Origin: Prevotella sp.
Lineage (GTDB): Bacteria; Bacteroidota; Bacteroidia; Bacteroidales; Bacteroidaceae
DNA: 43,455 nt
Assembly (NCBI GenBank): GCA_017478085.1
Contig: JAFVEE010000050.1
Coordinates: forward strand, 1 to 43,455
Direction: 5' to 3'
A model generated the notes under the pieces. That model searched no databases. It was not told the origin of the DNA and saw nothing but the letters and a program-made list of their open reading frames with translations. How positions within the stretch are numbered: position 1 is the stretch's first letter; each line of letters begins with the position of its first letter. A program made the translations under genes and the position numbers. This document shows, one piece after another, positions 31,618 through 39,988 of this stretch.

Positions 31618-34557
31618 TTATTTACGCTTGCGCGAGAAGTACCTGCCGGTCGACTTGCTCAGCGGCTGCGAGATCTGGTGCACCACGCAGAACGACGAGG
31701 TGGTCACCGAGCTGGCATTGCGTGCCGCAGTGTTGTACCAGTAGTCGCGGGTCATCTTGTTGCTCAGCTTCGAGCCGTCGTTGGCATCAATGGTCACGGT
31801 CTTTCCCGAACCGTCGAGCACGTTCATCACGTTGGCACCGCCAGTGACGCGCAGCTCCAGGGCCACGCCCATCTCGTCGCTGGTCATGGTCTTGCAGCGG
31901 GGCGAGGTCAGGTCGATCACATTGTCGGCATAGACCGAACCGGTCACGAAGTGGTAGCGCACGAAGTCGCGGATGGCGTTGATCATGGCCTTGGCCTCAT
32001 CGCGGGCATCCTGCTCGGCAGGGCTTATCTCGTCGCTGCCCTCAGCATCGTCATCCTCCTGACCCACAAACTGCTGGTACAGGGCGCTCACGTCGCTCCA
32101 TCGGGGCAGTCCGTTGGCGTAGGCCAGCTCCATAGCCTCATTGTCGGGGGCGAAGAGGGTGTAATTATAGGTGTTGAACATCTTCACGTTGCGGTCCAGG
32201 CAAGACTCTTTCACGACAGTCGACCCCACACGATAGTCGCTGGTGAAGATGACGTAGGCATCCTGCTGGTTGGGGCCGTCCTGGTTGGTGCCACTGCGCA
32301 CGCTGGAGATTCCGGCCCAGTCGAGCAGGTCTTCACTGTCGAAGCCCGTGCACAGGTCGAGGAACTCCGAGAACTGCGAATTGCTGTTCAGCACGTTGTA
32401 GACACTGACCACGGGGGGCTGAACGACGCGGCTCAGGCGATAGGCATTACCGTTCTTCTCGTTGTAGATCTGGGTAATCTCGGGAGCGGGGAAGATGTCC
32501 TGCTGGTCAATCTGCGGACCCGACATCACCTTACCATTGATCAGGTGACCGTCGACCTTCACCTCGCCGCCATGCTTGGTCTTATAGAAATGGTTGCCGC
32601 TGGTGCTGATGGTAGGCAGGTCGCTGCCCGAACGCTCCGACGAGAGCACCACGGTGTGGTAGTTCAGAATGTCGACCAGCTGCCAGCGCACGTTGCGAAT
32701 CTCCTCCGAGCGAGCATCGCCCTCAATCTGGCCAGTCTCCATGTTGAAGTAGTAGCGCTCGCACTTCAAGGGCGGCTGCGTCTTCGATGCGGGGTCATAG
32801 TAGAAGTGGAGCACGTCGGGCAGGATGCGGCCCTGCACCTGGTTGTTCTCGCGGTGGCCCAGCGTGGCGGGGTCCAGATAGTACAGGTCGAAGGCGCTGT
32901 CGTCGGGAATGAAGAAAGCGTAGTTCGAGCTCATAGACAGCAGGTAGAACTTATAGTCGGCGTCCAGGTGGTAGGGAGCATCGGTGCTGCTGCCACGGTC
33001 TTGCACGGCCCAGTTCATCACACGCATGTCGGGATAGACCGATGCGGGAGCCAGTACGGCGTTGTACTCGTCGGGGGCGATGAGCTCCTTCAGCACATAG
33101 ACGGCACCGTTGTTGGCAAAGGTGATGTCGTACTTGTTGTCACTGGTCTTCTCAATCAGGTCTACGGTGAGGCCCATGTTTTCCGAGGCATCGTTCAGCA
33201 CGGTCTCGAACTTGCTGGGCACCGAGGCCACGAACGAGGCCTTCATCAGGTTGTTGATGAATGCCGTGAGCACCTGCGGGTTCTTCGAGTGCAGCGAGTC
33301 CAGGTTCTCCATCAGGTGGGCCTCGTTGTTCTCGTTGTCCTTGTAGTTGCCATAAATATCAAAGAGGTAGGCACCGGGACCCTTGTCGGTGGCGCTGCGC
33401 TGGGTGAAGTAGTTCACCATAGCCTCGTTGCTGGGCACGAACATGGCACCCATGTCCATGATGCTGTAGTCAATGCCGCTCGAAGCGTTGGCGGGGCTGG
33501 GATAGTAGGAGTTCCAGCCCGGGTCGAAGTTCAGCACATTCGAGATGTTCTGGCCATTGATACGGGTCAGGGGGCCTATCGTGCTGTTCTCAGCGTCGGC
33601 CGAGCGGTTGCTGATGTAGCGCAGGGCGTAGAGCGTCTTGTCGGGCAGTGCGGGGCTCTGCTGGCGGGCCCACTCATTGTAGTTGTTGGTCCAAGTGGGC
33701 ACGGCGATGGGCACTGCAAAATAGTCAAGTATGCGGCTGAAGTAGCTGGTGTTGCTCTTACGGCGCAGCACCTGGGCCATGTTGCCGGGAGGCACCACCA
33801 CCTCGCTCATCTGGTGTATATAGCCGTTCTGGCAGGTCACGTCGGGCACCTCCACGCGGTCGTTGAAGATGTAGGCCGTCTTGGCATCCTCAGGATAGGG
33901 CGTGCCCGTCAGAATCTCGAAGTCGCTGCCGTCGCCCGTGTTGGTGATGCCGTTGTTCACCATAAACTCGCGGGTCAAGTGAATCATCATAGGCTGTGTG
34001 GCGTCGCTCACCACGTCGATGCCCGTGTCGTAGAACTGCTCCCAGTAGGCGTTGTTGGCCGGCATGCCGTCCTTGCCGCCGATGTGCTGCACGGTGTCGA
34101 TGACACTTACGTTGGTAGAGTGCTTCAGGGCCTGACCGTTCAGGGGCTCAGCAGTACCGTTGCTCACGTTGGGCAGCAGCTGCAGCAGCAGCGGGTTGTC
34201 GAGCATCGAGGAGTAGAGCAGCAGTTTCTTCTGACCGGTCGACAGCTCTTCATAGCTGCTCACGCCCCAGTCGTTGTTGGCGAAGAACCGGCCGAAGGCC
34301 TCGTCGTTGGCGGGGAACACCGTCTTCGATCCCGTGCGGCTCAGGGTCTCGTCCTCGCCGAGATCCTTGATCAGCCGCAGGTAGGTCGAGAAGGTGCCTT
34401 GCAGGCCCGACGCTGCGCTCGGATTCTCCAGTTCCGCATAGATGCTTGAGCCCAGCCATTCGGGCTTGCTTTCCGCATCTACCTCTTCGTACTTGTCTAC
34501 GCAAGAGGTCATCAATCCCGTCATAGCGAGAGAGACACAGAAAAAGATTTTCTTCAT
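31618..34557 (-). CDS. Large fasciclin (FAS1)-domain lipoprotein, 979 aa
   Basis: First gene of the Sus/FAS1 operon. Lipobox Cys at 19 (LMTSCVDKYEEVDAE) with a KYEE acidic export-type motif. At least four FAS1-type motifs are visible: 'TVFPANDEAFGRFF' near 79, 'MFVPSNEAMVNYF' near 371, 'FFIPDDSAFDLYYLD' near 550 and 'YTLFAPDNEAMELAY' near 803, with 'NGYIHQMSEVVVPP' and 'NGAVYVLKELIAP' as partner motifs. I chose the ATG at 34557 because the predicted transcription start (about 34624) lies too close to the in-frame ATG at 34626. The several modules suggest an extended adhesive surface protein. Confidence 0.86.
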   Translation of the reverse strand: MKKIFFCVSLAMTGLMTSCVDKYEEVDAESKPEWLGSSIYAELENPSAASGLQGTFSTYLRLIKDLGEDETLSRTGSKTVFPANDEAFGRFFANNDWGVSSYEELSTGQKKLLLYSSMLDNPLLLQLLPNVSNGTAEPLNGQALKHSTNVSVIDTVQHIGGKDGMPANNAYWEQFYDTGIDVVSDATQPMMIHLTREFMVNNGITNTGDGSDFEILTGTPYPEDAKTAYIFNDRVEVPDVTCQNGYIHQMSEVVVPPGNMAQVLRRKSNTSYFSRILDYFAVPIAVPTWTNNYNEWARQQSPALPDKTLYALRYISNRSADAENSTIGPLTRINGQNISNVLNFDPGWNSYYPSPANASSGIDYSIMDMGAMFVPSNEAMVNYFTQRSATDKGPGAYLFDIYGNYKDNENNEAHLMENLDSLHSKNPQVLTAFINNLMKASFVASVPSKFETVLNDASENMGLTVDLIEKTSDNKYDITFANNGAVYVLKELIAPDEYNAVLAPASVYPDMRVMNWAVQDRGSSTDAPYHLDADYKFYLLSMSSNYAFFIPDDSAFDLYYLDPATLGHRENNQVQGRILPDVLHFYYDPASKTQPPLKCERYYFNMETGQIEGDARSEEIRNVRWQLVDILNYHTVVLSSERSGSDLPTISTSGNHFYKTKHGGEVKVDGHLINGKVMSGPQIDQQDIFPAPEITQIYNEKNGNAYRLSRVVQPPVVSVYNVLNSNSQFSEFLDLCTGFDSEDLLDWAGISSVRSGTNQDGPNQQDAYVIFTSDYRVGSTVVKESCLDRNVKMFNTYNYTLFAPDNEAMELAYANGLPRWSDVSALYQQFVGQEDDDAEGSDEISPAEQDARDEAKAMINAIRDFVRYHFVTGSVYADNVIDLTSPRCKTMTSDEMGVALELRVTGGANVMNVLDGSGKTVTIDANDGSKLSNKMTRDYWYNTAARNASSVTTSSFCVVHQISQPLSKSTGRYFSRKRK

Positions 34558-34630
34558 AAATTTGTTTTTATTAGCTAATATAATTTGTTTTGTATTTCGC
34601 GAAATGTCAGTAGTTGTTTGGTTCAAAGTG

Positions 34631-34662
34631 CAAAATAACTAAAAAAAAATGAATCAGCCAAA
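34631..34662 (-). promoter_or_regulatory. Promoter of the seven-gene FAS1/Sus operon
   Basis: Minus-strand TTATTTTG (34631-34638), 20-nt spacer, TTTG (34659-34662). The -7 box differs from TAnnTTTG by one base. It leaves a leader of about 67 nt before the ATG at 34557. Confidence 0.5.
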
Positions 34663-34710
34663 AAATCCATCCACAATTATTGACATTTCCCTACAATTTT
34701 TGTAAATCGG

Positions 34711-35667
34711 TTATTTTGAAAAACGCACCACTTCACTCGGTTCGATACCAAGCCGTTTTGCAATGTCCTCGTCGGTCACCCCCATTTCCTGTAGCACTTG
34801 TATCGACAAACGTAATGCGTTGTCCTTCTCCTGCAATTGTGCCTGCTGGTCGTCCAACTTCGCCTTCTGTTGCTTCAGTTGGGCGTTTTGTTCGGCTATT
34901 TTTTTTGCATTTAGCATAATCTCAGTATCCCGTTTCTCAAGGACCGAGCAGTACAATTCTTCAGCATCCATATCCTGCTGGATAGCAGCATCGCTGGCAG
35001 CCATCAGCAGCCGGTGCAGAATGGGCTGCATCTCGTCATCGTTCTGGTAGAGGGTGTCATCGATGTTCAGGAAGTGCTCACTGCGCCTGTCTGAACGGGT
35101 CTGGTCAAAGACACTAAGCACCTTCTCCAGCCTGTTGTTGACCTGTCCGCGCAACCGTGGTATCTGTACAATGATGCTATCGTGGGTCAGACTATCTACA
35201 AAGGGATTGGGCAGCCCTTTGGTCACACGGTTCTCATTGTAGTCGTACGCATCATGGCGCACATAAATAACGGGCTCTTCTATGTCGCCCACCTTGTGTC
35301 CCAGAATGTAGACGGCCACCATAGGTATGGCATAGCCCTCCTTGCTGTTCTCTATAAGGTTTTCCTTACGTTGATACTGCACTCCCAGATATTGGCGGAA
35401 GCGCAGCGTCTCGGTCTCCAGCCACGTCTTCTGCACCTCTATCAGGACGATGTGTTCACTGCCGTCGGCCTCACGGACGGTGGCCGAGAAGTCTATACGG
35501 AACATCGACAACGTGTCTCGCATGCTGTTACTATACTCGTGAGGGCGCACCTTCACACTCACCACATCCATCTTTGTCAGGGCCGACAGGATGGTCTTCG
35601 CTACGCGAGTGTCTTCCATCAGGAACTTGAACACCGAATCGTAGATGGGGTTGGCTATGGTCATCAT
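34711..35667 (-). CDS. Second Rpn/PD-(D/E)XK nuclease-family protein
   Basis: 318 aa. The N-terminus 'NPIYDSVFKFLMEDTRVAK' and the catalytic-type segment 'RIDFSATV...EHIVLIEVQKTW' (about 53-77) fit the PD-(D/E)XK family often annotated as a transposase or Rpn nuclease. Residues about 240-290 form a Gln/Lys-rich coiled coil ('QNAQLKQQKAKLDDQQ'), and the C-terminus has a helix-turn-helix-like 'MGVTDEDIAKRLGIEPSEV'. It is a different subfamily from the gene at 12563-13513 but has the same overall plan. It has its own promoter at 35698-35729. Confidence 0.82.
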   Translation of the reverse strand: MMTIANPIYDSVFKFLMEDTRVAKTILSALTKMDVVSVKVRPHEYSNSMRDTLSMFRIDFSATVREADGSEHIVLIEVQKTWLETETLRFRQYLGVQYQRKENLIENSKEGYAIPMVAVYILGHKVGDIEEPVIYVRHDAYDYNENRVTKGLPNPFVDSLTHDSIIVQIPRLRGQVNNRLEKVLSVFDQTRSDRRSEHFLNIDDTLYQNDDEMQPILHRLLMAASDAAIQQDMDAEELYCSVLEKRDTEIMLNAKKIAEQNAQLKQQKAKLDDQQAQLQEKDNALRLSIQVLQEMGVTDEDIAKRLGIEPSEVVRFSK

Positions 35668-35697
35668 TGCTTCTTATATGTTTTTAGGCGTTGGCTG

Positions 35698-35729
35698 CAA
35701 AGATACGAAGTTTTTGCCGAACAGCCAAA
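35698..35729 (-). promoter_or_regulatory. Promoter of the second Rpn-like gene
   Basis: Minus-strand TATCTTTG (35698-35705), 20-nt spacer, TTTG (35726-35729), 31 nt before the ATG at 35667. Confidence 0.65.
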
Positions 35730-35740
35730 TGTTGTGTAAT

Positions 35741-35773
35741 AAAAAATCGGGGGCGCCTGTCTGGCGTCCCCGA
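35741..35773 (-). terminator. Intrinsic terminator after the minus-strand secreted paralogue
   Basis: Hairpin 35747-35773 with 11-bp arms (tcgggggcgcc / ggcgtccccga, one G-T pair) and a short loop. On the minus strand it is followed by a T-run (35741-35746). Confidence 0.75.
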
Positions 35774-35807
35774 AATTACAAATACAAATATATGCGTGTG
35801 CGATGCG

Positions 35808-38678
35808 TTACTTCGCCATGTACTTCTTGCCGTTCATGATGTAGAGGCCCTTGGCAGGCTTGCTGTTCAGGCGCACACCCATCAGGTTGTAGATGGCGTT
35901 GTCGGCCTTCTCGGCAGCCACGGTGGCGATGCCTACATTCTGGTCGATGCCAGCAGCCGAAGACTTGTACTTCACAATCTTCAGGTTGTCGAACCAGCTG
36001 CGACGGCCAGTGTTATCGTAGTTCGAGCTGATCACGAACTTAGCAATCTTGTTGTCCTCGAGCGTGTTGTTCAGAGCCACGCGGCCACCGTTCTTCATAC
36101 CCTTCGGGCTCACGGGCAGCAGTGCCTGAGCAGTGTTGGCCTTGTAGTCGATGATGAGGTCGAACGACCACTTATACTTGTCGCTCAGGATCACGGCATT
36201 TTCATCCTTGCCCGTGCTCACGCCGCAAGAAGGAATGTTCAGACCCTCGCCAGCAGCATTGTCGAAGTCGTTGTAGCTGGTAGAGCCACCATAGAGGCTA
36301 TAGTCGAAGCCTGCCACACGCTGGCCGGCAGCATTCTGCAACTCAATGACAACCGAGCGGTTGATAAGAGCACCGAACCAAGCATCGAAAGTAGTGCGAA
36401 TCACGTCCTCGTCAGTGGGAATGTCGCCCTCAGCCAGGTTCACGGTAGCCGTGCCCTTACCAATGCGCAGCACGTCGCCGTTCACGACCTCGGCACCGCC
36501 GCAACCCAGTGCGAACGTGGTCTGGTCATTAGCGAACGTTCCATCCTCATTGGCATACACGCTGGCCACAGTGAAGTTCATCTGGTTCACGGCACCCTTG
36601 ATGGCATAGCCAGTAATCGTCTCCTCAAAGCCATTCTCCTCGTCGCCAACCATTTCCTTGATGGGTTCGAAGCCGTTAGAGAAATCGATGTCAACAATAG
36701 GAGTCAGCACGGGCACGCTTGCGATGAAAGCATCCTCGGCAGCCTTCAGCGTCTCGACGGCAGCCAGCACGGCAGCCTCGTCGGCCTCGCGGGTGGCATC
36801 GGTGCTGTTGGCCTTGGTGTTGTCGAGCAGCGTCTGGGCAGCATCGATGGCAGCCTTGAAGGTATTCTTGTCGCCCAGCTGGTTCAAGTCGTCGTTCAGC
36901 TTCTGGGTAGCCTTGTCAATTTCGGTTGCCAGGTCGGCCAGAGGCTGGTTCTGAGCCTTCACATAGTTGGTGGCGTTCTGATAGCCGCGCGACAGCTGGA
37001 ACTTCAGCATGTTGCCCTCTTCGTCGAACATCTGCACGCCATGGTAGTCGGCCCAGTCTTTCAGCTCATCGATGGTAGCCACACGGGTGTCGCTGCCGTC
37101 CTCGGCCACCCAGCCCTTGGCCATGATGGCGTTGTAGTAGGGATCCCACTGGTCCAGGGCACGCTGTAGCGAGTCCTTCTCCCATGGATAGTTGTTGTCG
37201 CTCTGCATGGCAATCAGGTTCTTGCGGGCGCTCACCACAGCGTTGTACTGTGTAATGAAGGTAGCCCACGCTGCGGCACGCTCGGCCTCGGCGGCCACGT
37301 TGCCGAAGGCACGGCACTCGAAGTTATAGATGTGGAAGCCCGAACCGGCGTTGTGGCCTTCCCACCTGAAGCCAGCCTCGAAGGTTTCACCCTCCTTCAG
37401 CTCGCCCACCATATAGAACTTGGTGAAGTCCTCGCCTACGATGGTACCGCAGTCTACGGTGTCGGTGCCCACGAAGGCCTTCACGTTCTTCTCCATCGAG
37501 TAGGTGTAGTTGTAGTTGTTGTCCATATAGCCGTTGCGCATCTCGGCAGCGATGTAGTACTTGCCGGCAGGCAGCGTGGTGTTGTAGAGGGCCACTGAAG
37601 CACCAGGGTTGTTGTAGCTGCCTTGGATGGCGCACTGCACGTAGACACCGCCCTGGCCGTGCTGCCAGTTGGTCTCGCCACCAGTGGCCACACCGTCCTG
37701 GCGGAACATGAAGCCGCCCTGCGTCTGGTTGCCCTTGATACTCTTTCGGTTCAGCTTAGGCATAGCCGTGAGGTCGGTCACATACTTGAAGTTGGCCTCA
37801 GTAGCCATATTGTCGGACGAAGCATCCATAAAGGCAGCCAGGCCCTCGTCGAAGGCTGTCATCAGGTTGTCGGCTTCCGATTCGTCTTCAAGACCGACAG
37901 CCAGATCTTCCTGCAAAGCCTGGTGCACATACATAAACTCTTCCTTGGCAGCCTGAGCCTGCTCGGTGTTGAAGTTCTCGTCGGCCAGGATCTTGTTGGC
38001 CCATTCCAGCTTGCGCAGGGCAATGCGGTCGTCGAACACCGGAGTAGCCTTGTGAATCTCGAAGTTGGTAATCTGTGTGCCCGTCTTCAGTTTCTCGAAG
38101 TGCATCACCAGCATCTGACCCTCGTCGGGAGTGAACACGAACGACACGTTCGTCCATCCCTCATTGAAGGCCGTGGCCGTAGCCACATTCACCACAGGAG
38201 CATCGTCGGTGCTCTTGGCGTGAGTCAGCGAACCGTCGCTGTTCAGGAAGAAGTCGGCGCAGTTGTTGGAGATGACCTTTGTGCCTTTCGAGTTGTAAGT
38301 AGTGATCGTGGTCGACTCATAGCCTGAGGTGCTCTTGATGTCGAACGACACAATGTAGGTCTGGCCACCCTCGAAGTTTCCCCAGATGTTGCCCAGTACC
38401 TCGTCGGCAGTAGCGCCCTGCGACTCAATACCTGCTTCGCCATTGGGGCCGATGCCATCCATTACCTTCCATACGTCAGGACTCACCTGGCCATCAACGG
38501 CCATACTCGTCCAACCACCTACAGCCAGACCCTCGGCAAAGGTTCCGTTCTGCACGAGGTTCTCACCAGCGATTTTCACTCTCTGCGTCTTGGTGTAGGC
38601 ATACTGGCCCACCTCGTAGGCCTGGGCACCCATCACACCAAACATTGCAAGAGCAGCAAGAAGTAGTTTTTTCTTCAT
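35808..38678 (-). CDS. Secreted modular protein with CBM4/9-like N-terminus (paralogue A)
   Basis: 956 aa. Signal peptide about 1-20 (GVMGAQA-YE). Residues about 38-205 resemble a galactose-binding-like CBM4/9 fold ('ENLVQNGTFAEGLAVGGW', 'YIVSFDIKS'). A second beta module lies about 335-460 and a helical region about 465-690 ('NAVVSARKNLIAMQSDNNYPWEKD'). A C-terminal beta domain follows, then the tail 'YNLMGVRLNSKPAKGLYIMN', which resembles type IX-secretion or surface-sorting tails. No catalytic signature is seen, so a binding or adhesin role is inferred. It is closely related along its whole length to the divergent gene at 39989-42856. The recombinase-linked site lies 79 bp before the ATG. 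Confidence 0.8.
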   Translation of the reverse strand: MKKKLLLAALAMFGVMGAQAYEVGQYAYTKTQRVKIAGENLVQNGTFAEGLAVGGWTSMAVDGQVSPDVWKVMDGIGPNGEAGIESQGATADEVLGNIWGNFEGGQTYIVSFDIKSTSGYESTTITTYNSKGTKVISNNCADFFLNSDGSLTHAKSTDDAPVVNVATATAFNEGWTNVSFVFTPDEGQMLVMHFEKLKTGTQITNFEIHKATPVFDDRIALRKLEWANKILADENFNTEQAQAAKEEFMYVHQALQEDLAVGLEDESEADNLMTAFDEGLAAFMDASSDNMATEANFKYVTDLTAMPKLNRKSIKGNQTQGGFMFRQDGVATGGETNWQHGQGGVYVQCAIQGSYNNPGASVALYNTTLPAGKYYIAAEMRNGYMDNNYNYTYSMEKNVKAFVGTDTVDCGTIVGEDFTKFYMVGELKEGETFEAGFRWEGHNAGSGFHIYNFECRAFGNVAAEAERAAAWATFITQYNAVVSARKNLIAMQSDNNYPWEKDSLQRALDQWDPYYNAIMAKGWVAEDGSDTRVATIDELKDWADYHGVQMFDEEGNMLKFQLSRGYQNATNYVKAQNQPLADLATEIDKATQKLNDDLNQLGDKNTFKAAIDAAQTLLDNTKANSTDATREADEAAVLAAVETLKAAEDAFIASVPVLTPIVDIDFSNGFEPIKEMVGDEENGFEETITGYAIKGAVNQMNFTVASVYANEDGTFANDQTTFALGCGGAEVVNGDVLRIGKGTATVNLAEGDIPTDEDVIRTTFDAWFGALINRSVVIELQNAAGQRVAGFDYSLYGGSTSYNDFDNAAGEGLNIPSCGVSTGKDENAVILSDKYKWSFDLIIDYKANTAQALLPVSPKGMKNGGRVALNNTLEDNKIAKFVISSNYDNTGRRSWFDNLKIVKYKSSAAGIDQNVGIATVAAEKADNAIYNLMGVRLNSKPAKGLYIMNGKKYMAK

Positions 38679-38757
38679 AATACTGTTTTAGTTTGTTAAT
38701 TGAATAATAAATGAATAATATATCGATTCTTAGCTTCGTTGTTCTTAGTAGTGGCGT

Positions 38758-38784
38758 GTGCAGTGTTGGCGGGCAACACTGCAC
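38758..38784 (+). repeat. Left 27-bp recombinase-type site
   Basis: Perfect 11-bp inverted arms (gtgcagtgttg 38758-38768; caacactgcac 38774-38784) around an asymmetric 5-bp core GCGGG. The reverse complement of 39881-39907 matches it at 25 of 27 positions. This is the size and form of a tyrosine-recombinase core site. Confidence 0.75.
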
Positions 38785-38811
38785 TATATGGTATAGTATT
38801 CTGATACCGAT

Positions 38812-38819
38812 GCAAAAAT
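38812..38819 (-). promoter_or_regulatory. Candidate outward -7 element inside the segment, facing paralogue A
   Basis: Minus-strand TATTTTTG followed by CATCGG, the same extension seen at other promoters in the window. It lies 28 bp inside the left site and would transcribe across that site into the gene starting at 38678. No TTTG is found at the usual distance, so support is partial. Confidence 0.4.
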
Positions 38820-38886
38820 AGCCTATTTTTACGAGATGGCATCGTGTTTTTTGCTTTTTCTACTATGTTTTTTTGATTATTTAACC

Positions 38887-39816
38887 TTATTCAGCGGATT
38901 GCATAAGGAACTTGCCGAAGTGCTCCATATCGCGCGAAAGCTTCTGGAGCGTTATTTTGGCGTAGATTTGCGTGGTGGTGATATTGGTGTGGCCCAGCAC
39001 GCGGCTGACGCTCTCGATGGGTAGGCCCGCATTCAGCGCGATGACGGCGAACGTGTGGCGGGCACAGTGGAAGGTGATGTGCTTCTGGATGCCACAGGCC
39101 TGCATGATGAGTGGTATGTACTTGGCCACCGTGCGATAGGTCAGCGGCCCGAAGAGCGGCCCCTCGTCGTGGCGGTGGTGTCGTAGAATAGTGAGCGCGG
39201 GCTACAGCAGCTTCACGTAGAAGGTGGTCTGCGTCTTGTGGCGGCGGGCCTGAATCCAGGGCTCGCCGTTAATGTCGCGAATGTCTTCCGAGCGTAGGTG
39301 GCAGATGTCGATGAAGGCCATTCCCGTGAGGGCCGAGAACACGAACACGTCGCGATAGAAGGCGTGCCGCTCGTTGTCGAAGGCGTGGTCCATGAGCTGT
39401 TTCAGCTCCCGCTCCGTGAGGTACTCGCGCTCGCGTATGTTCTTGCTAATGTGGAAGTTATAGAACGGGTTACTCTGGATGACGCCCCGCTGACAGGCCT
39501 GCGCCACCACCCCCTTCAGGTGTTGGCAGGCCAGCCACACCGTGCCTCCGCGCAGGCGGCGGCGCGTGCTCAGGAAGGTGGCAAAATCGCTGATGAAGCT
39601 GGGCGTCAGCTCGTCGAGCCCGATGTCGGGCCGTTGCAGTTGGTTGGTCAGAAAGTCTACCATGTGTCGGCGCAGCAACCGCCGACGCTTCAGCGTGCTC
39701 GCTGCCCGGTCGATGCCCACACGCAGCTGCAACTGCTGCAAGTCGTGATCATAGCTTTCAAGCAGGGTAGGCATCGCCCCTGCATTGACAGTGGTGTACA
39801 TAGTTGTTTTCATCAT
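38887..39816 (-). pseudogene. Tyrosine recombinase interrupted by one in-frame TAG
   Basis: The frame is continuous from ATG 39816 to TAA 38887-38889 (309 codons) apart from a single TAG at 39202-39204. Residues 1-204 contain the arm and SAM-like domains and 'ALTGMAFIDICHLR', the Bacteroidetes variant that lacks the usual first Arg. After the TAG come the catalytic 'FHCARHTF' (HxxR), 'LGHTNI' (His) and 'QIYAKI' (Tyr nucleophile). The truncated 204-residue product therefore cannot be active. The local reading 'KLL-stop-PAL' suggests CAG changed to TAG. A complete enzyme would be made only by readthrough, reversion or suppression. It lies between two inverted 27-bp sites. Confidence 0.85.
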
Positions 39817-39825
39817 AATAAATAA

Positions 39826-39843
39826 TAATGTACGCGTACATTA
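39826..39843. promoter_or_regulatory. 18-bp perfect palindrome before the recombinase gene
   Basis: taatgtacgcgtacatta reads the same on both strands and ends 10 bp upstream of the recombinase ATG. It is a good shape for a dimeric repressor operator, possibly autoregulatory, though no regulator can be named. Confidence 0.5.
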
Positions 39844-39871
39844 ATTTTAGTTTGATTGGTTAGTGTAAGTT

Positions 39872-39879
39872 TAGTTTTG
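39872..39879 (+). promoter_or_regulatory. Candidate outward -7 element inside the segment, facing paralogue B
   Basis: TAGTTTTG immediately before the right site, with a TTTG at 39851-39854 and a 17-nt spacer, shorter than the usual 19-20. A second -7-like TAAATTTG (39920-39927) lies outside the segment with no -33 box. Which, if either, drives the gene at 39989 is uncertain. Confidence 0.35.
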
Positions 39880-39880
39880 T

Positions 39881-39907
39881 GTGCAGTGTTGCCCGCCAAC
39901 TATGCAC
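39881..39907 (-). repeat. Right 27-bp recombinase-type site, inverted relative to the left
   Basis: Arms gtgcagtgttg (39881-39891) and caactatgcac (39897-39907) around the core CCCGC, the reverse complement of the left core. The two mismatches to the left site are both in the outer arm; the inner arms are identical. Confidence 0.75.
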
Positions 39908-39988
39908 GGTGAAAGCTACTAAATTTGACGAGACAAGCAACAAAACGTTTAATTCACTTACTTTACTAATCCAAAAAAACTAAAATTT

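Noticed and set aside
34558-34626. Longer N-terminus for the 979-aa FAS1 lipoprotein
   Set aside because: The added residues are hydrophilic, start at about the predicted transcription start, and would bury the signal peptide.
38887-39129. Separate small protein starting at MAKYIPLIMQ
   Set aside because: It is in frame with the upstream recombinase part, separated only by one TAG, and holds just the catalytic C-terminus.
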